In this document: in pieces, positions 47,358 to 58,419 of the stretch | Layout: every line of letters starts with the position of its first letter | How positions within the stretch are numbered: position 1 is the first letter of the stretch | Origin: Paralichthys olivaceus | Lineage: Eukaryota; Chordata; Actinopteri; Pleuronectiformes; Paralichthyidae | Length of the DNA: 64,000 nt | Reading direction: 5' to 3' | Assembly: GCF_024713975.1 (NCBI RefSeq) | Contig: NC_091107.1 | Span: 20,637,501 to 20,701,500 of the forward strand | Notes under the pieces: model-generated | The model's input: only the letters and a program-made list of their open reading frames with translations | Database searches by the model: none | What the model was told of the DNA's origin: nothing | Program-made: the position numbers and the translations under genes

Positions 47358-47800
47358 CTGTGATTCAATTCAATTCAATTTTATTTGTATAGCGCCAAAT
47401 CATAATATGCATTACCTCAAGGGACTTTACATAGAAGGTCAGGAGCTTAAAAGCAAAATATAGAGAAACCCAACAGTTCCCACAATGAGCAAGCACTTTG
47501 GTGACTGTGGAGAGGAAAAACTCCCTCAATCCTCCCTTAGCTTTTTTAAAACAGCACCAGTTCTCTGCAGTACACATCCACAATCTGATTTTACAGGCAG
47601 GTTGTTCCAAGCATCTCCGAAAAGTTGACACAGATGCCCCGCGGCTTTAATCTAGACTCCATGGTGATGAGATCAGGCTGTGCAGGGGCCCGACCACCTG
47701 CAGCAGGACTTACTCTTCTTATTGTGTCTAAAGACAGTTCTGTCTGTGTGTTTGTGCTTGTGCCGCAGAACAAATTTGGGACCAATCAGGTGCATCCATG
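47358..47800 (-). mobile_element. LINE 3' end (minus strand)
   Basis: On the minus strand the element ends GCGCTATACAAATAAAATTG followed by AATTGAATTGAATC, the standard 3' tail of a common fish LINE family. Upstream, frame-broken remnants read like the ORF2 C-terminus (AWNNLPVKSDCGCV-like). It lies between nccrp1 copies A and B. Confidence 0.7.
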
Positions 47801-48084
47801 ATGTGATTGCGAGGAATAACAATCCCGATAGCGGAAGTAGCTAAACCTGTGGTAGTGTTGTATGAGGTGGTATGTTTGCATTGTAGTGTAATCTTGTTGG
47901 AATAAGTCTCTATAGGACAGGACCGTTAGCGTCTCTGCATGTAATATCAACAATATTCAATCATTTCTCTCTGCAGTTAATTCTGACTTCAGAGCAGCAG
48001 GATACAGATCTGCCTTGATGACTCAACTTATTCATTTTTTTTTCTTCTCTCCACTTTTGATGAGCTTCTCTCCGTCATTGTTCA

Positions 48085-48414
48085 TGTTGGGATTTGGTGC
48101 TATGTAAAACAAATAATGGAATTTATATTCTCTTGGTTGTATTTAGACTGTCAGTACAGTACTCGTGGAAGCAATCAAAACACAATTTATACTGGAAAGT
48201 ACATACTAATTGTACTGTGTATTTTATGTTATCATGAGAGCATATTTTTGTTGGCAGGCTGTGAAAAATCCCTCTGGCCAGTGTTCATTATTCTATTTAG
48301 GTATTGTGCACTTCTGAATGTTGGTGATTGAATAGTAATTAATAAATGCTGATTGGTATCTCACTTCTAGCCCACTAAATCTGAATTTACTAACTTGTAA
48401 CTATCAAATAGATT
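48085..48414. repeat. Start of duplicated unit B (3' flank of nccrp1 copy B)
   Basis: Nearly identical to 42233-42535 (for example TGTTGGGATTTGGTGCTATG and GGCTGTGAAAAATCCCTCTG). It marks one side of the roughly 5.8-kb tandem duplication. The other end of the homology is near 46990 / 52790. Confidence 0.8.
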
Positions 48415-48419
48415 CCACC

Positions 48420-48700
48420 TTGTTAGTGTTAATAATGAATACTCATCATACACTAAAGTTAGCATCAGGCAATATTATTAGAAAACATAAGATTCTTTTT
48501 CACTGCTATGCAGATGACACCCAATTATATTTATCTATGAAGCCAGACGAACTGAACCATTTAATTCGATTTCAAAACTGTCTTAAGGACATTGAGGCCT
48601 GGATGACCCAGAATTTCTTATTGTTAAACACAGACAAAACTGAGATCATAATCCTGGGTCCTAGGCATCTCAGAGAAACTCTTTTAAGTTTCAATAGGAT
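48420..48700 (+). mobile_element. L2-type LINE reverse transcriptase fragment
   Basis: The plus-strand frame contains the RT catalytic block FHCYADDTQLYLSMKP (YADD at 48507-48518), then LKDIEAWMTQNFLLLNTDKT and EIIILGP, the classic L2/CR1-clade motifs C-D region. Truncated at both ends. It sits inside duplicated unit B at a place where unit A has different sequence. Confidence 0.9.
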
Positions 48701-49209
48701 TTATAAATGTAGCTTTATAAAGGAGAATTTCACTAAATCTACCACCTGCTCCTCTGAGTAGTCAAACCTTTTCATTTTTCATTCACTCAAGTATTTCTGT
48801 TGATTAATGTAATGTGAATGTGTCATGTATATTCACACAGTGAAGAACCCACCAATAGACAAAACATATCAAATACTCTCTAATTGTGGAGATAGTGTGT
48901 AACTATGTGTACTATTCAAACATCTGCCTTTAATGCTTTTCAGAAACATGATTGCACAAAAGAAAATTTTAAAGTAAATGGTTTATTATACACAAGTGTA
49001 TAATTCCATAAAGCAACTAACCTGGACCCCCCCCTTTGTTTAAAAAAGCAAATGCACAATAAAACATAATTAAATCCCTCAGTCAATTGAAAGTGCATTC
49101 AAAGCAAACCCATAGTAATAGTCTCAAAGCAAATATGTTTTGATCAGGTTGACTAGATTGAGCGTGTTAGCAACTGTGACTGCTTTGCAGTGTTTCAGCA
49201 GGAGTCAGC

Positions 49210-52200
49210 CTAGGAGCTGGTTGTGACTGGTCTGACAATCACTGAGCTGCCAGTGAACTTTGTTGGGTAGAACTCCATCATGAAACTATTCTTCAGTCGG
49301 TGCAGGAAGTGGACGTATCTCACCCCAGGTCCATAGTTGCAGAACACATGCGACACCTGCAGGCCAACCCAGAGAAATGCAATGAATGACCTGGATACGA
49401 GTGGATGTTTGAGTCCTGCAGAGGACTGAGCCACTCACCTCTTTCCAGGTGTGGGAGTAAGTGCTGAGGTCTTCAGTGGGGTTGACACAGTGCTCTGAGA
49501 TCACTGTGCTTTTGTCTGCACCCAGTAACTTCACATGCAGCTGGTAGATGGACTGATGCACCCGAGTCTCCTCATACCTGAAAGTAACACATCATTTCAT
49601 TGGGAGGCTCTTTCAAGACAGATGTCAGCACATTCCTACTCCATGAAAACGTCTTGAGCTGAAACTAATAAATAATTTTATTGATAAACCTGTTTTTTTT
49701 TTTAATCAAGCGATTGTTTCTTTAGTGTAAGAAATGGCAAAAAAAATAAAGTTGTCCATGAAAAATGACTGAAATCATTATTTCATCATCATACGATTTA
49801 TTCTTGCTTCAACTGACTAATCGACTACCTTGTTTCAGCTGCACTAACTTCCAAGAGGCATCTTGAAAGAACTGTGTGGTTTGATATCAGGACAGATAAA
49901 TGCTTAACTCTTACTCGTTACTGTGACGTGAGACTCTTTCAGTCAGAGCACAGCAGATAAGCTGAACATGCAAACACATGTCTAGTTTGCTCCCATAGAG
50001 AACAGTTACATGAAGTTATAATTACATCTGCTCATGTTTGGATTCCCCTCCCAACTACTAACGACATGTTTTAGTCCCATTAGATAATATAAAACTTTAC
50101 TGAGCACCAACCATGCTGACAGTGATAAAGAATCATATACTGTCTAATATGAAGACATGGGGGTGGGAGTGGGTTGTAGTGCTCATCAACTCACCAGTCT
50201 TGGATGAATATCTCAGGCTGAAATGTATCCAGCAGCTCTTCCCACAGTCCCTCTGCCTTCAAGTCCACAACCTGCTCCATGGAGAACCAGCTGAGGACAT
50301 CAGAGCAGACATGAGTCCAATATACCACACCCTCAAGTCACACCATGTTCTTATATGTAAAAAAGAGGGAAGTTTGAAAACATTGTGTTCATTCTACCTG
50401 GTTTATCTGCAATGAAGATTTCATAGTCAATAGTTTTAGTTTAGTGAGTTTGAATGATTAACTTAACTGGTCTTATTTTTTTTTCATAAATTGCATATTA
50501 TATTTCAGAGCTCTAATAAGGTAGTGACACAATCTTCAGACCCAAGTGCAAAGTCTTTCAAAATAAAAGCTCTGTGAATTCAGCTTAATATAAAGCATTG
50601 CAGCAACAAAAAGGCTTTGACTTTGAACGCAAATTGCTAATGATGAAATGAGTCTATGAATGATGTTGCCATGACAGAGATCAGCCCTCAAGATTGTCTG
50701 TGTCAGTCCGATATGGTGAAATATCATTGAAATGATCTGGTGGTACAGATATTATTGGCCACAGGCTGCCAGCTACTGACCGTCAGTAGTTTATCTGAGG
50801 ACGTAGAGGAGGACATGTTTAACTACGGCCCCACTACCTGCTACAAAGATCTGGTCGACTATGTGTGCAGCCAATAAGATAAACGGTGACTGTGATATCA
50901 GATACAGATGTTTGTGGAATTAATATAGACATGCTAGGTTTTTGAATATGCTCATTGGCAATCACTGTTATAATCAATGGTATGGTTACCATCCGACCCA
51001 CCTGCGTTTAGGCAATTGACAGATCACGGCACCTTTTGGGATCCCACTGGTATCATAGGGGAGGATCTCGACAGATGTGGTCCAGCCGGTGAAGTCACCT
51101 ATGATTTAAGAGATGAACTCAACAAAACTTCATTCATTTGCTGCGTGACGTGCTGATCAGCTGTTTCTCTCACCGTCAAGTTGAAAACAAGGAAGTCCAC
51201 GCATTGTCGCATCACGCTCAGGCGGAGGGGCGTCTTTACTCAAACCTGTGTCAGGATCAGGACAAAGGGACAGTTGTAAAAAGGGGCCACACCTACTGAA
51301 GCAGCAGTAATCACACCATACATATCACAAAGCCAAAGAATACAGTATATCTGTCAGACAGGGTCAGTGGGTGTGGCCCTCTTTAAAAAACACACACTTT
51401 AAGTATTAGTCAGCAGCTCATAAATCTCACATATGCCCTTTGAGATTTAAGAGATCATTTTTCTGTCTCTGAGCAAACACACTGATATTTTAGTTTAAAC
51501 ATGACAGCGATACAATGCAGTGACCTCGTTCACCGATTCCTTCCCTGGCAAGAAACAATATTTGAGTGTACAAATAGCTTTCAGAATTTCTTCTAGGTGA
51601 TAAATGTTGCTGCATTTCCTCAAACTGGACTGCACCAATATCTCCTATAACAGATACAAGGATAATTACGGCTTTAATAAGAGATTCAACAACGTAAAAC
51701 AATGCAACAATTACCTTTATTTGGATCCACACAGCTCTAACAGAATTTTGTGAAACATTTGCCTGTGAGTGTTGTAGAGTTTTTCAAATGCAAATTTTAG
51801 ATTCTTCATAAAACAAAAACCCTGTTGAGCAGAGACATGCAGTTTGATCTAAGCAGAAGTAATCAGAAAAACCTTGGTTAAAAAAAAACAACCAAAATGA
51901 ACTGTGAATCTCTGTGCAACAAGGGGTCAGAGGAAAATTCACCACTTGTGAGAAGTCAGCCAACTTGAGTGACCTTATTGATATTGTGCATATATGACAC
52001 GTGATGTGCTGTATAATTAGGACTAATTCATGTTTTTCTGAGCCTCTATGAAGCTGTGTTTGTTTCTGCAGTTTCCACTTTTTCAAAATCTTTGCACAAA
52101 TGAATGTTCTGTTATAGTGATTAAACAACAAGCAGACATTGACTAGCGTCCTCCTTTGGTTTAAGTACTACTGGAACAGATGAGGCTGCATTAAACCAAT

Positions 52201-52724
52201 CATCAGTGCAGATCCTGCAGTGACAAGTAGAATAATAATACAAACCAAACCAAGAGGGGAAGTGAAGAGGATTAACACATGTCTGGTGCACTCTTTCTTC
52301 ACATTGTCAGTCAGATTACTCACAGGAGTTTGACAAAATGTCCAAGAGGACGTGTGTGCAGTATTGGCTCAGCACCAACACTGAAACCACCATTTTATAT
52401 CTGAACTGAATCAGAACGAAACTTTGGGAAAGAATCTTTGGAAGATGTAGAAAACCAGACATGGAAACCTAATACCTAAGTGAAGACTACTGTAACTCAC
52501 AGTACATTCACATCAGCACAGTGTGGATCAGTCCTGAAGAGGAAGCAGCACAATACAAGTGTCAGCAGAAGAGTCATGGTACCGAGAGGAGAAGGGTTCT
52601 TCAGTAAGTTTCTCCCCAGCGGCTTCGCCTCGTAGACGGACTTCCAGTCCAGGCTGTCGGGCAGCGGAGCTCCCTGCAGGCTCCACTCAGCCTCACACTT
52701 CTTCTTCCACTCAGCAGCAGACAT
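49210..52724 (-). CDS. nccrp1: Non-specific cytotoxic cell receptor protein 1 homologue, tandem copy B (230 aa)
   Basis: Exons in transcript order: 52583-52724, 51174-51245, 51002-51098, 50195-50290, 49439-49577, 49210-49356; 693 nt including TAG, phases consistent. Same FBA-domain architecture as copy A. Differences: exon 2 lacks nine nucleotides (Pro-Glu-Gln) and carries several replacements (ATMRGLPCF for DMPMHGPPRF); exon 3 ends KGAVICQLPKR against EGVVVCQLPQY; exon 4 has DTFQ for DKFQ. The exon 4/5 junction codon is TGG, giving the conserved Trp (residue 136) that copy A lacks. Introns are nearly identical to copy A apart from small indels, so the duplication is recent or the copies are homogenised. 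Polyadenylation signal AATAAA at 48982-48987. Both copies look functional; divergence seems concentrated in exons 2-3. Confidence 0.88.
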
Positions 52725-52789
52725 GTTGAGCCCAGATGTGCAATCTCACACAACAAAGCCAGGAACTGTGCACGCTCCTTTGTTATGCT

Positions 52790-53640
52790 TGTGTTCCACA
52801 GTGGAACAGGGGGTACCGTATAGGGGGGGAAAGTTAGGAAAATTCCAAGGGCCCCTGACTGACAGGACCCCCAAAAGATAGGTCAAAATGAATATACAAT
52901 TATGAAACCATCATCATTGAGTATATATATATATTTTCAAATATAATAATAAAATTTATGATCTCTTTGTTTTTACTTGTTTTTGGCAGTAACAGTTAAA
53001 TGTCCCCATTGACCAAAAAGTAAACATCCATATTGACCGACCACCCCCCTGCATCTGCATGGAATGGTTTGGTCCTGCCTTATAGCATTTATCGGTGACG
53101 GTGTTTACATAATACCAGCAGATGTTCCAGAACTACAGTGATCGTCATGCTGTCCAGGAAAATAACATCCGGTTTCCAAAAAAGCATGTATATTTGAATA
53201 TTTAAGTTTGTTTCTTTCATTAATGTTAAGAGAATTTTCCATTTTGAAATTGCACAATAAAAAATACATTGAGACTGTACAAGATGGCCTTTTGCACATT
53301 TTCTATGGCGGCTTTTAATCTTGCATCAAATAGTGAATTGCAGACTGTATGCAGACTGTTGCATGTACAACTCACTAGCAGTAAATATTGTGCTAGTACT
53401 AGTACTGAACTACAAGAAGCAAGACAGTTGTGCCATAATGAAAAGGTAGCCAAATTTGCCTTTAATTTGATCAAAAAGTCGACATTAAAATCTTCTGAAA
53501 CTTAACATACAGACAGTGGGGGTCACGATGAACAAGGCTGAGGAGAAATATCTGTGTCACCTCCCAAGGATTAAAAATAAATATTAATATGAGCAAGTTA
53601 TGAGTGCCATGATGAAGTGAGTTATTGTATATATTTTTAT
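52790..53640. other. Unique spacer between nccrp1 copy B and fragment C
   Basis: AT-rich DNA with no match to the other units and no family resemblance in its short frames. A G-rich run (TAGGGGGGGAAAG) lies near 52822. Confidence 0.4.
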
Positions 53641-54129
53641 ATATTTGCAATATTTTTCAGCTTAATGTTAGAGTGTGATTTAAATGTTTTTATTACACCA
53701 AGATAATCCATAGAGGAAATGGTTGCATAACTTTCAACTTTGTTGGGTAGAACTCCATCATGAAACTATTCTTCAGTCGGTGCAGGAAGTGGACGTATCT
53801 CACCCCAGGTCCCATAGTTGCAGAACACATGCGACACCTGCAGGCCAACCCAGAGAAATGCAATGAATGACCTGGATATGAGTGGATGTTTGAGTCCTGC
53901 AGAGAACTGAGCCACTCACCTCTTTCCAGGTGTGGGAGTAAGTGCTGAGGTCTTCAGTGGGGTTGACACAGTGCTCTGAGATCACTGTGCTTTTGTCTGC
54001 ACCCAGTAACTTCACATGCAGCTGGTAGATGGACTGATGCACCTGACTCTCTTCATAACTAAAAGTAACACATCATTTCATTGGGAGGCTCTTTCAAGAC
54101 AGATGTCAGCACATTGAATGCTTACAAAT
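53641..54129 (-). pseudogene. nccrp1: nccrp1 copy C, truncated and frameshifted fragment
   Basis: Holds an exon 5 equivalent (53931-54069) and the first part of exon 6 (about 53741-53847), very similar to copies A and B. Exons 1-4 are missing: homology stops at 54129, where a LINE 3' end begins. Exon 6 has one inserted base (a GGG for GG in the NYGPG region), shifting the frame. Its 3' end, including the stop, is deleted, so exon 6 joins directly to sequence matching the copy A downstream flank (53690-53737 resembles 42835-42888). Like copy A it starts exon 5 with T (Cys for Trp). Not a working gene. Confidence 0.88.
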
Positions 54130-54425
54130 TGAGAATTTTCTCATGCTGCATCCAAACTCTGGAACAACGTTCCCCACCACATCCGCATACAGGACTCCAT
54201 TACAAAATATAAAACTGCTCTCAAAACCCATCTGTTTAAATTAACATACTCACTCTAATTCCTTTTCAAAGTTCTGCTTTTTGCAGTGTTGATGGTAATT
54301 ATGTTTTATTACTTTTGCTGTTGATTGTATGTTTTATTATGATTATATGTTTTATTGCTGTCGGTTGTATCTGATGTAAGGTGACCTTGAATGTCATGAA
54401 AGGTGCCATTCAATAACATTAACAA
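54130..54425 (+). mobile_element. L2-type LINE 3' end
   Basis: Begins with the ORF2 C-terminal block KLWNNVPHHIRIQD...TALKTHLF (LW-N-P and LKTHLF signatures) and ends with GGTGACCTTGAATGTCATGA, AAGGTGCCATT. This is the typical L2 tail. It directly abuts nccrp1 fragment C and so marks its breakpoint. Confidence 0.85.
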
Positions 54426-57400
54426 AAACATTTAGTGGTATTATTATTATAATGGCAAAGAGATTGGAGGAGAAGAGAAAGATTACCTTGTTTTCTTTTT
54501 CACTTTTTTTGATTTGTATTCTAGTCTCAGCCCACAGGGGCACTCCCGGGAAATGAAACTGCCAGACAGGAAAGCTGTTATCAGTCTGCTAATGGTCAAT
54601 AACCAACCGTTGTGTGCAGCAGTTTCTGCATTTTAAGGACATGTGCATTTCTTTGGAAAGAACTGGCAGTGGTTTGCATAAATTGCATATGCATTGCGCA
54701 GATGCATAGTACTCAATTCAACAAATTGCTTTTTTCCTCTCTTAAAATAAGAAAATAAATGTCAAAAATCATACTAACAAGCTAAAAGCATGTCATGACT
54801 GAATACAACAACCAAGGCTGAATAAGTTCTAAAAGCTGTCAGACATCAGACGGTTTACTTCTATCTTAACATACTTCTGATACAGTACTTTGGTGCATTT
54901 GGAAGAGAACCTGAAAATAACTTCATTTATTTATTGATATTCATATAAGTTTGAACTTCGGCTCCAGATATAATGAGTCAAGCTTCATGAATCAAACCAA
55001 TTTCAGGGTCCCATCACAATCATCTTCATTTTCCAGAAGGCCCAGTGGTGACATTTTAAAACTGCAAGTGAACTATTTTGATAATTTAGAAGAATCCAGA
55101 ATCTTATGGGGTTCAATTGTTGATCTAACCGTAAATAGGTTTACACACAGATATACAATAGAGACACGAATGACCTGACCTCTGGACTGATTACATGTCT
55201 AGACGTTTACTAAGCACAGTAAGAGATTTATGTCCCAGGAGAAATATTTGGCAACTACAGAGCTGGTCTTTCTGTGTTACCTTGAGAAGATCTGGTCCTC
55301 TGTATCCTGTGGAGCAGTGATGATGACATCGGCTCAGCAGGGTATCACAGGCTTCACCTTTTACTGATTCCTGATGGCACTGACTCTTTAGACTATTCTC
55401 TTTTCTCTCATTCAGAAAGGTCAAAGGTCAAACCGAGCTGCAGATCTGGTGCTTCTACAGATTAAATGTTTTGCACATCAAGTGACCTTTTGTTGGAACT
55501 ATAAAATAAATCACATTGAGAAATGAGGAAACATGCAATTTACACCAATATTCCCAAAAGAAAAGTTTATTACTATTGAATCTGTAAACCTACATAAACT
55601 CATTGTTAGTTTTGTTCATTGTAAAATTACATCATTACAAAATAAAAGTACAGTAGTAATATATTTTTAACTGATTGGGTACACAGTATTTGACTCTATT
55701 TATTTTGTCCTGTGGTTGTGGAAAGTCAGATTTCAGTGAGTAATGTGTTCCTTTAAGAATTGGAAACATGTAGATGTATGGAGAAGTATCACTGGTGTTG
55801 TTGCAGATTATTTTATTGCCCTGACTGACTGTGACAGTGTAGATAGCTTGTTGGTGAGTGGCAGGAAATGGGATGAGGGGCAGTGTCTACATGCACAGCA
55901 AATACTTTACAAATGTCTCCATCTTGTGGATGGAAAGATGCACTCAGAAGTAAACGCAACTTCACATGAAGTAGCATGCATATTGGCATACTGTACATAG
56001 GCAGATTTAAAGTCTGAACCACAGAGCGACTGCAGTATTGATAAACTTAAAAAACTAATAAACCATTTATTTTGTGTTATGTACAGATTGCAAAAGCTAA
56101 ATATGCAGCATGATCTCTGTTTCAGTTTTTGTTGGTGATTTAGCACTGAAATAACATTAAGAAAATGTGTTTCTTGAGCCTAGTGAACATGCAACTCAAT
56201 AAATGTCACATGAAAATTCAAAATAAAAGATTTCTGTTTTCTTTAAAATGTTGACAAATGCCACCGTGCTCACAATAGAGAAAAAAATCCTTGATACGGC
56301 ACTTTAATCGAAACCTCTCCAAAATGTATTGAGCTCTTCCTTGGCTCATATCTTGCACTCCCACCTCCAGAAGGTTCAAGAAAATATAATATTTCTATGC
56401 CTCACTTAAGGTATAATAAAGCATATAAGCTTGTATGATTGTGTGTCCATTATCCAGGACACGGTGTTCTTTAAACAGAGGGAAGGCAGGTGCAGGCTGG
56501 ACATAAGCAGCAGATGTTCTGTATTGAACTTATGCCACAGGGGTTAATTTATAGTTCAGCTGTCGAAGAAATAAGGAGCTAGAGGCAGCAGGGTTCATGG
56601 ATGGCGATGAGCCAGTGAAGCAACAGGGGGAGGCAGACAGAGTGTCTGAAGGGCTGCTGCACCCAATGTTCTGTGCACGTATCCCTGAATACAAAGCAGT
56701 GGTGTATGAAATGTATGTAACTGCAATGCCAAAGCTTTGTACATGAAGTGTTTGTCCTTCGAGTGAGGCCACAGGCTGTGGCGGATAAGTGGGTCAACAC
56801 ACGGTGAGATTATGTAACAGACATTCAGTGACATGAGCACTGCTGCTAATCATCGGACACGTGTTACTGTATGGACAGACATTAAAAAAACATAATGTTT
56901 TGAGTTTTTAAACCCAGTCAAACTACACTCTGTTGGCCTCTGTGTAGGAAGCAGTCAATTATTGACTATCTATAAACTTGATAGAGAAAATCCAAGCTTG
57001 AATTCATTCAAATGTAAAAATTCAAATAACCAAGTCATGTAACAAGTCAGCATGGAGAGTGGTTGTTTAAAAAGCAGCATTAACTGTTCGAAAACAATGC
57101 ACATACAGACACGTAGGCTGAGAGCACCTGGTGATGTCCGTATAGTCATATGACACCTGTCAACCACCCCTGTGCCCCTGTGCATTGTGGGTTTGCTGAC
57201 CAGCGTGTGTTAGAGGTGAACTCTGGCTGCCTGATAATTCATGAGTTAATCCAGTCAAGTGGAAAAGCAGTTGAACAAACAGCTCTGGCCTCACAGGAGG
57301 GATGATACACACATTAGCTCTGCAGTTAGTGGATGAGGAAGAATCCCCTCCAATAACGATGGTGGCACGCAGCTGGAAGCAGAGTTAAAGCATAAGCTTA

Positions 57401-58045
57401 TTTCACATATATTGAATCTGACAGAGGGTTGGTGCAACAAAGTTTCTGTGTTTTTGAAGCATGTCTCATACAGGCAACTCAAAGCCAGTTTATCTTGGCC
57501 TCTACTGCTTTGTCTTTGGGTTTGGTTTTTCAATAAAATCTTTTTTAAATCCCCAAACTTAGAAAAAGAAAATGCAAAAGTCCCCGAATAGAAATGCAAA
57601 AGTAAATCAAAATGCATAATCACTCATGAGGACAAAGAAAGAACAGATACACGTGAGAGCAGCCATGTGTAATAGAAACTGATTACAAACCTTTAAATGT
57701 GACACTTGAACTTAAAACTATACTACCACTATATATACATATATATGGCTGTGAGCCAGGTGTAGATTCACGTTACATTGCAAAGTGCAGCAGTCACATC
57801 ACATGTGCAACGATCCATGATACATACTGTACTCTTGCCTCTGCCCTTTATTCATTCAGATGCACTGATACATATTTGGTACGCTTAAATAAATATTTTC
57901 CAACTAGAGCACATAGTGTTCATGTGTTTCAGTCCAGTTAATCCTATTGAGAGTATTTGCTCAGCAACAGCACCTGGATGACTCTCTTTTTAATAGTGTG
58001 GTGAAGGGATGAAGTGAAGGACAAATGCCAAATCCCTCACATCAC
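54426..58045. other. Intergenic DNA without a recognisable gene
   Basis: AT-rich sequence. Short frames (54951-55178, 55743-56000, 56530-56840, 57291-57623) have no family resemblance. A perfect AGGTCAAAGGTCA (DR1 nuclear-receptor type) lies at 55417-55429. The stretch 55740-56010 has the feel of an old interspersed repeat, but I cannot name it. Confidence 0.4.
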
Positions 58046-58419
58046 TTAAAGGTACAGTGTGTAGAATTTAGTGACATTGAGTGTTGAAATTGCATGTTGC
58101 CGCTGAACACCCCTCACCTCATGCTCTCCTTCCAAACATGAAAAATAACCTGTGGTAGCTTCAGTTGTCATAAAAACTCAAAAGGTGTTTAGTTTGTCCA
58201 GTCTGGACTAATGTAAAAAACATGGCGGCCTCCGTAGAGAGGACCCCCTCTATGTAAATATAAAGTGTTTTAATATAAAGGGTCTTTTGTGAGGTAAAGA
58301 AAACTACAATTCATACAATTTAGATGAATCAAACTAGTGAAAACATCATGATAATTATTCTACATTAAATTTCTGCCAATAGTTCCCTTTCACCTAAATC
58401 TTACACACTGGACCTTTAA
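58046..58419. mobile_element. TTAA-ended MITE with imperfect terminal inverted repeats
   Basis: Left end TTAAAGGTACAGTGTGTAG and the reverse complement of the right end, TTAAAGGTCCAGTGTGTAAG, match with few differences, and the similarity continues into GATTTAG. Internal words AACATGGCGGCCTCCGTAGA and CCAGTCTGGACTA are familiar from a very common percomorph repeat. About 374 bp, no coding capacity. TTAA ends suggest a piggyBac-type origin. Confidence 0.88.
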
